From Maridesulfovibrio sp. (GTDB lineage Bacteria > Desulfobacterota > Desulfovibrionia > Desulfovibrionales > Desulfovibrionaceae), in NCBI RefSeq assembly GCF_963667685.1, contig NZ_OY763930.1, positions 1,470,501 through 1,534,500 on the forward strand: 64,000 bases of DNA, in the 5' to 3' direction. The notes beneath the pieces were generated by a model, which did no database searches, was not told where the DNA came from, and was given only the letters and a program-made list of their open reading frames with translations. This document shows positions 1-7,855 of the stretch, piece after piece. Numbering within the stretch: the first letter of the stretch is position 1; every line of letters starts with the position of its first letter. The position numbers and the translations under genes were made by a program.

Positions 1-72
1 AAACTAAGTATCAGTTACGCCAATGAAGAAGAACTTGAGCGTCTGGTGGCGATTCTTGAGCTTCGCTCATAG
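1..72 (+). CDS. C-terminal fragment of a gene cut by the window start (possibly a PLP aminotransferase)
   Basis: An open frame runs from base 1 to a TAG at 70-72 and gives 23 residues, including ISYANEEELERL. The form 'ISYA, short gap, acidic helix' is like the last strand and helix of class I/II PLP aminotransferases, but 23 residues cannot prove this. It reads in the same direction as the heptose kinase 90 bases downstream. The frame itself is well supported; the family call is weak. Confidence 0.35.
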   Translation, partial: KLSISYANEEELERLVAILELRS

Positions 73-162
73 TTACTTGCAGATCATAATATTCAATACA
101 AACCACAATTGATTTAATGTTCGTTCCGCTAAGCAAGATTGTATTTTAAAGGAATTGATTTA

Positions 163-1173
163 ATGGATAATAAAATTTTAAGTATTCTCCCGAAACTCAA
201 AGACCGCAAGGTGCTGATCATCGGAGATGTTATGCTGGATCATTACGTGATCGGGTCGGTTGAACGGATCTCCCCCGAAGCACCGGTTCCTGTTGTTCAG
301 GTGACAGAGGAAAAATACCTGTTGGGTGGAGCCGGGAACGTCGCCCGCAACATAGCTGCTCTTGGTGGTGAGCCGCATTTGACCGGATTTGTGGGGCACG
401 ATGGTGAAGGGCTGGTTTTTGCGAAGCTTTGTAGCGAATCCGGCATACCCTGTTCATTATATGAGTCAGAAGACCGGCCGACTACCAAGAAAACCAGAGT
501 CATGGCCCATAACCAGCAGATGGTCAGGGTAGATAGGGAAAAGACTGTCGATTTTGCAGAGCCTATTATGGACAAGCTCTTTGCTTTCCTTGAGCGGGAG
601 ATTTGTGATTACAATGTGGTTATTCTTTCCGATTATGGTAAGGGTCTTCTCTCACAATCTTTTTTTGAGAGGTTCTGGAAACTTCTGAAAGAGAAGAAAC
701 ATATGCCACATGTTCTTGTTGACCCTAAAACAGTAAACTATGATCGTTACAAGTCGGTCAGTATGCTCACCCCCAACTCCAAAGAAGCGGGGGAAGGTGC
801 AAACATGCAGGTTAAAACACGCGAGGATGTGCTCGAAGCCGGACGCAGGCTTTTTGACCGCATTGACCCAACTCATCTTCTTATCACTCTTGGCGGCGAC
901 GGAATGGCGCTTTTCGAATCGCGCAATGTGGTTAAGCATGTGCCCACATTTGCCCGAAAGGTTTTCGATGTGACCGGAGCAGGGGATACTGTCATTGCAG
1001 CACTAGGACTCGGGCTTGCAGCAGGCCTTGATCCGCTTACTTCAGCTGTTCTGGCAAATTATGCAGCCGGTATAGTCGTAGGGCAGGTGGGGGCTGCGAC
1101 CGCATCAGTAGAAGAACTTGCCGAGGCGGTGCGTAACTGGCCTAAGCCTGAAGTAAACGTCTGGAGCGAATGA
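163..1173 (+). CDS. rfaE1: D-glycero-beta-D-manno-heptose-7-phosphate kinase (RfaE1-type, kinase domain only)
   Basis: PfkB/ribokinase-family sugar kinase of 336 residues that would phosphorylate heptose-7-phosphate to the 1,7-bisphosphate for the ADP-heptose of the LPS inner core, in the cytosol. The glycine-rich substrate motif GGAGNVARNIAALGG lies near residues 54-68. The anion-hole/catalytic-base motif DVTGAGDT is at about 269-276. The start is the ATG at 163, nine bases after AAAGGA; the upstream TTG at 139 has no ribosome site. E. coli HldE is about 477 residues because it also carries the adenylyltransferase domain. That domain is absent here, so a separate hldC/rfaE2 gene is expected elsewhere. 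Confidence 0.9.
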   Translation: MDNKILSILPKLKDRKVLIIGDVMLDHYVIGSVERISPEAPVPVVQVTEEKYLLGGAGNVARNIAALGGEPHLTGFVGHDGEGLVFAKLCSESGIPCSLYESEDRPTTKKTRVMAHNQQMVRVDREKTVDFAEPIMDKLFAFLEREICDYNVVILSDYGKGLLSQSFFERFWKLLKEKKHMPHVLVDPKTVNYDRYKSVSMLTPNSKEAGEGANMQVKTREDVLEAGRRLFDRIDPTHLLITLGGDGMALFESRNVVKHVPTFARKVFDVTGAGDTVIAALGLGLAAGLDPLTSAVLANYAAGIVVGQVGAATASVEELAEAVRNWPKPEVNVWSE

Positions 1174-1258
1174 TCAGTGTATGATTTCAAATCATAATGA
1201 AAAGGTGTAATGTTATAAGTCTGTATTGAAACATCTGTATATAGATTCGGGAGGAGTT

Positions 1259-2518
1259 TTGAACACACAGGCTAATAGATTGAAGAAACTGATCCAGGCC
1301 AATCAGGTTTTGGCCAATATAGAATCTTTAGTTGATCTGCTGCCTCAGCTGCTGAGACTTGCGCAGGATGTTACCAGCGCAGAGGCTTCCTCGATCATGC
1401 TTTATAACGAATCGAAAAATGTCTTGGAATTCGCCTGGGCAATGAATGACGTGCTTGGCGAAAAGGCGATGGAGAACCTTAAAACCGGATTTAAGCTGCC
1501 GATGGGGCAAGGCATTGCTGGGTGGGTGGCAGAAAACCGTCAGGCCCTTAACGTTATCGATGCACAGAATGATGAACGTTTTTCGAAAACGGCAGATGAA
1601 AAGACAGGGTTTACAACTAAATGTATCCTGTGCACACCGATCATCCACCAGAGCAAACTGCTTGGGGTGGTTCAGGTCCTGAATTCGATTGATAAAGAGT
1701 GCTTCGGTTCTGAAGACGAAGAACTCCTTGAAAGTTTCGGGCATCTGGCAGGTGTTGCACTGGTCCGTTCCGAGTTGCTGACTCAACGTCTGACTCAGCA
1801 GAAATTTAAAACTCAGCTTGAAGCGGCCGCTCGTATTCAGAAGCAGTTCAACCCCAGTCAACCGGATTTGGACGGTGCAAATCTCATATGGGGAAGCTCT
1901 GTTCCAGCTCAGTTTGTCGGTGGTGATTTGTATGATTTTATACCCAATGCAGATGGAAGCTGGTATATTTATGTGGCTGACGTATCGGGCAAGGGGTTGC
2001 CGGCAGCTTTGATCATGTCTGCTCTCTGGACCAGAATCCGGGCCGAGGCTTTGAATGAAAGAGATCCTGGCGCAATGCTCAAGGCAGTAAATGCCGGTGC
2101 TTATGAATTTATGAATGGCGAAGTGTTCGCGACTATGGCTTTGCTGCGCTATCTTCCCGAAAGTGGAAAATGCGAATATGCCATGGCGGGACATCCGCCG
2201 CCGTTGTTGGTTAGTGAAGGCAGGGCTGATCCAATAGAAAGTACATTTGGAATACCTGTGGGCATTCTTGCTGAAAGTGAATTTGAGTTAGGTGAGATAA
2301 CCCTCGGGAAAGGGCAATCGCTGGTCATAGTCAGTGACGGTGTCGATGAAGCTAGAAACGCCAAAGGTGAATTTTTCGGGCAGGGGCGTATGGAAGAAAC
2401 TCTTCGCCATAGCGCTGTTCCAAATTCCGGTCAGGCTTTGCTTAAAGCTGTTGCAGGCTGGAGAGGCCAGACCCCTCCCAATGATGATACGACTGTGGTT
2501 GAAATATTCAGAGCCTGA
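1259..2518 (+). CDS. GAF-domain PP2C (RsbU/SpoIIE-type) serine phosphatase
   Basis: Cytosolic 419-residue protein with a GAF sensor domain at about residues 20-170, a short helical linker, and a SpoIIE-type PP2C domain from about 210 to the end. The phosphatase shows the metal-binding motifs GGDLYDF and ADVSGKGLPAALIMS, and the late SDGVDEARN. Family members dephosphorylate a serine on STAS-domain anti-anti-sigma proteins. The next gene, 36 bases downstream, encodes such a STAS protein, followed by an Mla-type transporter. The proposed start is the TTG at 1259, four bases after GGAGG; an upstream TTG at 1226 has no ribosome site. The GAF ligand cannot be told. No RsbW-type kinase is visible nearby. 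Confidence 0.88.
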   Translation: MNTQANRLKKLIQANQVLANIESLVDLLPQLLRLAQDVTSAEASSIMLYNESKNVLEFAWAMNDVLGEKAMENLKTGFKLPMGQGIAGWVAENRQALNVIDAQNDERFSKTADEKTGFTTKCILCTPIIHQSKLLGVVQVLNSIDKECFGSEDEELLESFGHLAGVALVRSELLTQRLTQQKFKTQLEAAARIQKQFNPSQPDLDGANLIWGSSVPAQFVGGDLYDFIPNADGSWYIYVADVSGKGLPAALIMSALWTRIRAEALNERDPGAMLKAVNAGAYEFMNGEVFATMALLRYLPESGKCEYAMAGHPPPLLVSEGRADPIESTFGIPVGILAESEFELGEITLGKGQSLVIVSDGVDEARNAKGEFFGQGRMEETLRHSAVPNSGQALLKAVAGWRGQTPPNDDTTVVEIFRA

Positions 2519-2554
2519 GTCCGGGCAGTGAAGATATAGCCCAAGGAGATTCTT

Positions 2555-2863
2555 ATGGGTAGAGGTTGGAAGATGGAGTCGTCTCGGGAAGATGCTCTGA
2601 TAAAAATTATAGGTGAGGTGGATTTTACCGGAACTCCTGAGCTGCGGGATGAAATGCATAATTTTGTGAAGCAGACCACGGGTGAGGTAAGTGTTGACCT
2701 TTCTGAGCTTGAGTATCTTGACAGCTCCGGCCTTGCCTCGCTGATCGAATTACGCCGGTTGCTGGTAAAAGACAGCCGTACGGTAAAAATTATTGCGGTT
2801 ACGGATCAGGTTGATCGGCTTTTAAATCTTACGCAGGTCAAGTCATTGTTCGGGTTAGCCTAG
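2555..2863 (+). CDS. STAS-domain protein (anti-anti-sigma/MlaB-like)
   Basis: A 102-residue single STAS domain. The phosphorylation-site loop reads LDSSGLASL (about residues 55-63) and keeps the serine that RsbW-type kinases modify in SpoIIAA/RsbV. STAS proteins at this place in Mla operons (MlaB) bind the ATPase MlaF and are needed for transporter activity. Gene order phosphatase-STAS-permease-ATPase suits either role: partner of the phosphatase, subunit of the transporter, or both. AAGGAG stands eight bases before the ATG. The domain call is firm; the partner is inferred. Confidence 0.87.
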   Translation: MGRGWKMESSREDALIKIIGEVDFTGTPELRDEMHNFVKQTTGEVSVDLSELEYLDSSGLASLIELRRLLVKDSRTVKIIAVTDQVDRLLNLTQVKSLFGLA

Positions 2864-2900
2864 TTAGTGTTCAGGTCTGTCCGGTAGGGAGTTCGCAGGA

Positions 2901-3650
2901 ATGAATGGATTGCAGGTACTTGCATGGATGGTTTCCAGACTCCTTGGCTGCCTGCGCTTCAAGCCCGGAAACAAAAAATCTTTCTACCGTAAAAGGCTTC
3001 TGCGAGACCTTGCGTCCGTCGGAGCTGATTCCATTCCCATTGTCAGCGTTATCGCCGCTTGTACTGGAGTCATTCTGGCCTTGCAGTCCGCCCAGCAATT
3101 AGAAAAAGTCGGGGCCATCAGCTATGTCGCCAACCTTGTTGGCGTGACAATCATCCGAGAGCTTGGTCCCTTGCTCACCGCGATCATCGTTACCGGTCGT
3201 TCCGGTGCGGCTTTCACCGCTGAAATAGCCACCATGCAGATATCCGAGGAGATTGATGCCCTTGAAGTTATGGGTATCGAGCCTGTGCGTTTTCTTGTTG
3301 TCCCCAAAATGATCGCCATGTTGATCATGGTTCCCTGTCTGACTGTCTGGGCTGATTTTGTGGGTATCTTCTCCGGCGGAGCCTTTTCCGCCATTGCCCT
3401 TGGGATCAATCATACTACATATTTCAATAATTCTGTTGAATTTCTCCAACTGCATGATGTTCTGGCAGGTCTGGTCAAGGCCGGGGGCTTTGCCGTAGCT
3501 ATAACCATAATTGGTTGCTGGCAGGGGTTTCTGGCCCGTGAAGGGGCAGCTGATGTCGGGCGCAAGACAACAAATTCTGTTGTCATTTCCATATTTATGA
3601 TAATCCTGCTGGACCTCTTTTTCACGGCACTCAACTTCTTTATCCGGTAA
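2901..3650 (+). CDS. mlaE: MlaE-type ABC permease for phospholipid transport
   Basis: Inner-membrane permease of 249 residues with five or six hydrophobic segments. It shows the family hallmark between helices: GRSGAAFTAEIATM followed by EEIDALEVMGI, the coupling region that contacts the ATPase. The N-terminus is cytosolic and basic. It forms an MlaFEDB-like complex with the next genes and moves glycerophospholipids between inner membrane and periplasmic or outer-membrane acceptors. It lies 37 bases after the STAS gene and five before the ATPase, a tight operon. A weak GCAGGA precedes the ATG. Confidence 0.93.
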   Translation: MNGLQVLAWMVSRLLGCLRFKPGNKKSFYRKRLLRDLASVGADSIPIVSVIAACTGVILALQSAQQLEKVGAISYVANLVGVTIIRELGPLLTAIIVTGRSGAAFTAEIATMQISEEIDALEVMGIEPVRFLVVPKMIAMLIMVPCLTVWADFVGIFSGGAFSAIALGINHTTYFNNSVEFLQLHDVLAGLVKAGGFAVAITIIGCWQGFLAREGAADVGRKTTNSVVISIFMIILLDLFFTALNFFIR

Positions 3651-3655
3651 CGCTT

Positions 3656-4459
3656 ATGAAATTATCAAGGTTCGCGCAGGATATAACATTGAAGAGTCTC
3701 AGCCTTGGGTATCCGGGTAAGGTTCTTATGAAGGACTTGAATGCTGTTCTGCCTGCCGGAAAGATAAGCGTGATTCTGGGTGGCTCCGGGTGCGGTAAAT
3801 CGACTTTGCTACGTCATATTCTGGGGTTGAATACTCCTGTCTCCGGTGAAATATTTTTGGGAGATACCAACCTTACCGGGTTATATGATGAGCAGGAATA
3901 CAAGCAGATCAGGACTCGTATGGGGGTACTCTTTCAGGATGGAGCCATGCTCGGGTCATTGACCCTTGGTGAAAATGTGGCTTTGCCTATGCTGGAACAT
4001 ACTGAGCTCCCAGATTCGATTATAGAGGAAGTAGTGCTCATGAAGTTGCGGATGGTCGGGCTGGGTGATTTTATGCATTATTTTCCAAGCCAACTCTCCG
4101 GGGGAATGCGGAAAAGAGCAGGACTGGCCCGGGCTATGGTCATGGACCCGACGACACTGCTTTGTGATGAGCCTTCTTCCGGTCTGGACCCGATCACCGC
4201 CGCTGATCTTGATCAGCTGATCCTCAAGCTAAAGGAGACTTTCAATGTCACCATCGTAGTTGTTACCCATGATCTGGACAGTCTCTTCAACATTGCCGAT
4301 CATGTCGTTGTTCTGCATCAGGGGCGGTGTCTCTACCAGGGTGATCTTGAAGGGCTGAAGCAGTCTGAAGATACATATATAATAGATTTTCTAGAACGCA
4401 GACCCACAGAAATTGATCCCGGTATGGAACGGGCCGTGAAGTTCCGCAGCCGGGTCTGA
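3656..4459 (+). CDS. mlaF: MlaF-type ABC transporter ATPase
   Basis: Cytosolic ATPase subunit of 267 residues. Walker A GGSGCGKST is at 42-50, the signature reads LSGGMRKRAGLARAM, Walker B reads LLCDEPSSGLD, and the switch histidine is in VVVTHD. The LSGGM variant with 'RKRAG' is typical of the Mla/Ttg2 group. It should energise the permease encoded five bases upstream and may bind the STAS protein. No ribosome site of its own is strong, so translation is probably coupled. Confidence 0.95.
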   Translation: MKLSRFAQDITLKSLSLGYPGKVLMKDLNAVLPAGKISVILGGSGCGKSTLLRHILGLNTPVSGEIFLGDTNLTGLYDEQEYKQIRTRMGVLFQDGAMLGSLTLGENVALPMLEHTELPDSIIEEVVLMKLRMVGLGDFMHYFPSQLSGGMRKRAGLARAMVMDPTTLLCDEPSSGLDPITAADLDQLILKLKETFNVTIVVVTHDLDSLFNIADHVVVLHQGRCLYQGDLEGLKQSEDTYIIDFLERRPTEIDPGMERAVKFRSRV

Positions 4460-4475
4460 TTACGGGAGATATGTG

Positions 4476-5438
4476 ATGGTACTCAATCCGCGCAGCTCAG
4501 CTGCCGATATGATCAAGGCCGCTCTGGCAGTTCTGGCCGGGCTGACAGTTCTCGGATTGTTTGTTGTATTTCTGGGGGGTCATGATTTCTTCTCAGATTA
4601 TTCACAGTACAAAATTCTGTTTCGCAATGTAAAAGATCTGACTCCGGGGCGGCCCGTTAAATATGCCGGCCTTAGTGTGGGAAAAGTTGATTCCATTAAA
4701 GTTGATACAGACAATCCGGGACGTATTTCAGTGGTCATTAATGTGGACCGTGATTTTCCTCTTTACCGGGGTACGGTGGCTATGGTCACCCAGAAAGGTT
4801 TGGTGGGGGATAACTATATCCTGCTGGAGCTGCACGGTGACGCAGGTCCTAAATTGGCGGATGGTGATTCCATGCCCTCAGCAGTTATCATGAGTATGAA
4901 CGAAGTTGCAGCACAAATGGGCAAAAGTGTGGCTGAATTGACGCCACAGCTGGAAAGGGCCGTAAATGCCTTTGAGAAGCTTTTTTCCTCTGAGAACATG
5001 TCAAATATCGGAAAAAGTCTAAAAATGGCTCCTGCGGTGCTTGCAGAAACCAACGCTACTCTGGTTACTTTCAGGAATGAGTGGACTAATCTGGCTCAGG
5101 CTGGCGCCGGAGCCATGAATACCGGTTCTAAAGATATCACCGCTCTGACAATGGAGCTGACCGATACTTTGCAGAAAGTGGAAACAGCTATCGCCACCTT
5201 GCAGGGCGACATGAGCACTACTCTTGGCGGAGTAGGAGCGGATGTGTCCCGGGCGGTCGATGGAATCGAAGGTTTGACCGCAGACTTGCGTCGTAATGTC
5301 GAGTACGATCAGGAAGAGTTGGAAGTCATCCTCATTAATATCAATCGCCTTTCCCGCGAAATGAACCGTTTGGCCCGCTCATTGCGAGAACGTCCGTGGC
5401 AGGTATTAAATCCTCCGCAGGGAGCTGAAAATGATTAA
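4476..5438 (+). CDS. mlaD: MlaD-type MCE-domain protein
   Basis: Membrane-anchored periplasmic subunit of 320 residues. One transmembrane helix lies near residues 12-33, followed by a single MCE domain (about 38-120) with the usual core around LTPGRPVKYAGLSVGKVDSI and KGLVGDNYILLEL. A long, mostly helical C-terminal part (about 150-300) follows. MCE proteins form a hexameric ring that carries lipid through the periplasm. The ATG at 4476 is seven bases from GGGAG and is preferred over a GTG three bases upstream. The 3' end overlaps the next gene by eight bases. Confidence 0.92.
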   Translation: MVLNPRSSAADMIKAALAVLAGLTVLGLFVVFLGGHDFFSDYSQYKILFRNVKDLTPGRPVKYAGLSVGKVDSIKVDTDNPGRISVVINVDRDFPLYRGTVAMVTQKGLVGDNYILLELHGDAGPKLADGDSMPSAVIMSMNEVAAQMGKSVAELTPQLERAVNAFEKLFSSENMSNIGKSLKMAPAVLAETNATLVTFRNEWTNLAQAGAGAMNTGSKDITALTMELTDTLQKVETAIATLQGDMSTTLGGVGADVSRAVDGIEGLTADLRRNVEYDQEELEVILININRLSREMNRLARSLRERPWQVLNPPQGAEND

Positions 5439-6039
5439 AAAGATCATCCCCGTTGCCGTCTTGGTTTTATTGGTATTTACCTCAGGCTGTATCGGCGGAA
5501 AGTCTGTGCAATCTTCTTACCTGCGGATAGGCGAAGGAAGCTATAAAAAAGGATGTGATGAAGTTGTCTTTGGTATGCCGCGTCTGGCTCTGAAGAATTT
5601 CAGCAGCCTTCCGGCATTGGACCGCGAGACCTTAATTATCGCCAAAGGACAGGTTTTGAAACCGGACTTTCGTTGGAGCTGGGAAGGTACCCCGGCGGAA
5701 ATTTTTGATCTTATCGCAGGACCAGCCTTGAATTGTATGAAAAGCCATGAAGTTGTCACTCCATATCGTCCCGGTATTGATAGGGATCTGGTGCTTTCTG
5801 GTGTAATAACCTCCTTTGAACTTCAGCGCAGTGGCGGGGATAGGTTCAGGGTTGCTGTCTATTATTCACTCTGGGACAGCAGCGGTAAGGAATTGCTGGC
5901 ACGCAGGTTGATAGAAGCAGAAGTACCGGTCAAATCAATTAATGGAGCAGCAATTGCCGCCGCAGCGGGGCAGGCAGTTAAGGAAATGATGCAGGAAACA
6001 GCTGCATGGATTGACGGATTAGAAGGTGGGGATCGCTAA
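5431..6039 (+). CDS. ABC-transport auxiliary lipoprotein (PqiC/ABC_trans_aux-like)
   Basis: A 202-residue lipoprotein with a lipoprotein signal peptide ending at the cysteine in FTSGC (about residue 20). The body, with LVLSGVITSFEL and a long alanine-rich C-terminal helix, fits the ABC_trans_aux group that partners MCE transporters at the outer membrane. It overlaps mlaD by eight bases and the following DUF1992 gene by one base (TAATG), so the three are translationally linked. It probably takes the place that MlaC/MlaA or PqiC has in other systems; no MlaC is seen here. Confidence 0.8.
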   Translation: MIKKIIPVAVLVLLVFTSGCIGGKSVQSSYLRIGEGSYKKGCDEVVFGMPRLALKNFSSLPALDRETLIIAKGQVLKPDFRWSWEGTPAEIFDLIAGPALNCMKSHEVVTPYRPGIDRDLVLSGVITSFELQRSGGDRFRVAVYYSLWDSSGKELLARRLIEAEVPVKSINGAAIAAAAGQAVKEMMQETAAWIDGLEGGDR

Positions 6040-6437
6040 TGTATTTTATTGCTGCCATAGCTGAATCGCGAATCAAGGAAGCGGAGCGGAAAGGTGAGTT
6101 CAACGATCTGCCCTGTAAAGGAAAGCCACTTGAACTGGAAGATGATTCCATGGTTCCCCCCGAATTGCGCATGGCATACAAGGCATTGAAGAATGGCGGT
6201 TATCTGCCGCCTGAAGTTCAGCTTAGAAAAGATATTCATTCTGCCCTTGATTTGCTTGAATATATGGAAGATGAAAAGGAACGTTACAAGCAGATGCAAA
6301 AGGTTAATCTGCTTTTTGAGCGCATAAAAAATATGCGGGGCAAGGAAATCGCCATTGGCGAGGAAGATGAATACTACAAAAGCATAGTAGAGCGTATATC
6401 CTTGCAGAGCAGGAAAACTAAGGAAAACGAGGGATGA
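6039..6437 (+). CDS. DUF1992 (DnaJ-like C28-type) protein
   Basis: A 132-residue soluble protein with the DUF1992 signature: an N-terminal ESRIKEAERKGEFNDLPCKG, then PLELEDDSMVPPELRMAYK and NGGYLPPEVQLRKDI. The domain also occurs in eukaryotic DNAJC28. Its biochemical role is not established. It overlaps the lipoprotein gene by one base and the next gene by four bases (ATGA), so it is co-translated with the Mla operon; whether it works with it is unknown. Confidence 0.85.
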   Translation: MYFIAAIAESRIKEAERKGEFNDLPCKGKPLELEDDSMVPPELRMAYKALKNGGYLPPEVQLRKDIHSALDLLEYMEDEKERYKQMQKVNLLFERIKNMRGKEIAIGEEDEYYKSIVERISLQSRKTKENEG

Positions 6438-7807
6438 TATTTAAACATTACAAGGCCGGTTTTGCAGCTCTGGCCTTAGTGGTTTTGACCGTAGGTGCTC
6501 CGGGGCAGGGTATTGCTGCGTCCCGGGAAAGAGTGGGGCAGTCATACATAGGTGTCCCTGCCCAGCTGGAAAAGGGAACAACCAAATCTTTGAAGGGTTA
6601 TGTCGCTAAGCTTTTGAAGAAAGAGTACGTAAGTACCAGCAAATTGTATGAACCTCCTTTCCCCGGCCTGGACGATAAATTATATATCTCTGTAAAAAGG
6701 GAAAAGGCTCTTCCGATCATTGCCGGGGGAGTTTCTTCGTATGCGGGAAATGCAGAAGGACTTGCCGCTGCCCTGCACGACGGAACAATCAGGGTCTGGA
6801 GCACATACAGATGCCGCAAGCTGCATTTGCCGGGTGGTGGCGGTGCAATGCAGACCGGATATGGACCCGGTAGCCCGACCCTTGCCGCAACCGGTAAGAA
6901 CGGTGACAATATTTACGTATTCGATCTCAAAAAATGTGAGCGGATTCCCGGAGAGCTGCCGCTGGAACACGGCCCGGTCAGGATGATGGCCCTGTCCAGA
7001 TCCGGAGATTGGCTTGGGGTCATTGACAGCTTTAACGCCCTGCTTTGCGGCCCTGTGTCAGGACCGCTTCATGAAGTTTCAATCATGGAAGGAACCCCTC
7101 TGTTTATAGGCTATACACCCGGACAGGGAGTGCTTATTGCCATTGAAGCTTCTGGTAAGATCATTAAGCAGGGCATGAAAAACCAAACCCGTTTGGCTTC
7201 GGATCATGTTCCGGGCGGTCCTTTTGTAAATGCCCGAATGGCTGGGTATGTAGTCTGCCTGACTCGCGATAACGGCAGTGAGGTTTTTTGGGATCTGCGC
7301 AAAAGAGGGACGGTAAAGAAATCTGAAGCCCTTAAGCAGGAACCGTCATGGATATACAGAAATAACGGTGGACTGGTGTACTCCACAGGGGTCGACCGCT
7401 GGAAGATTACCGAGCATCTGGGTATGCCCATGTTTATTGTTTCCTACTCAAAATTAAAAAAAATGATCAGGGTACGTGATCTTGACCGAGAAACCCGCTA
7501 TTATAGTATTCTAGACGGTAAAGAGATCAGCGGAGTTGAAGCAGATGACTGGAAATTAATTTCAGCCCGCAATGGAGTTTATAAGGCCGGTAAGAAAAAA
7601 ATCCGCCTCTACGACCTCATCTGCCAAAGGGGAACCATGCTCCTTTATGGCAGACATCTTGAGGACAAGGGCTTTTATCTTTGGTGGGAAAATTCCGGTG
7701 GAACGGGGCATCAGGACCCTCATCCTCAGGAGTTGCCTATACGTAAATCCGTTCTGGCAGACAGTCCCGTCAACTGGGTTCCGCTGACAGAAGATGAAGT
7801 GAAATAA
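6434..7807 (+). CDS. Secreted WD40/beta-propeller-like protein of unknown function
   Basis: A 457-residue protein with a clear Sec signal peptide (basic start, hydrophobic GFAALALVVLTV, cleavage after AAS near residue 30). The body holds several WD40-like blades: ALHDGTIRVWSTYRC, NIYVFDLKKC and MMALSRSGDWLGVI. A propeller of about six or seven blades is likely, but repeats are degenerate. The start overlaps the DUF1992 stop by four bases, placing it in the Mla transcript. No catalytic motif was seen. It may be a periplasmic scaffold or sensor; the function is unknown. Confidence 0.7.
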   Translation: MIFKHYKAGFAALALVVLTVGAPGQGIAASRERVGQSYIGVPAQLEKGTTKSLKGYVAKLLKKEYVSTSKLYEPPFPGLDDKLYISVKREKALPIIAGGVSSYAGNAEGLAAALHDGTIRVWSTYRCRKLHLPGGGGAMQTGYGPGSPTLAATGKNGDNIYVFDLKKCERIPGELPLEHGPVRMMALSRSGDWLGVIDSFNALLCGPVSGPLHEVSIMEGTPLFIGYTPGQGVLIAIEASGKIIKQGMKNQTRLASDHVPGGPFVNARMAGYVVCLTRDNGSEVFWDLRKRGTVKKSEALKQEPSWIYRNNGGLVYSTGVDRWKITEHLGMPMFIVSYSKLKKMIRVRDLDRETRYYSILDGKEISGVEADDWKLISARNGVYKAGKKKIRLYDLICQRGTMLLYGRHLEDKGFYLWWENSGGTGHQDPHPQELPIRKSVLADSPVNWVPLTEDEVK

Positions 7808-7855
7808 CGGCTATTTATGACTGGTGGAGCCTGAGTGTTCCGCAGGAGGTTTCTA

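Noticed and set aside
1328..2194. 288-residue open frame on the minus strand
   Set aside because: It lies wholly inside the GAF-PP2C gene on the other strand and has an unlikely composition rich in Cys, His and Ser.
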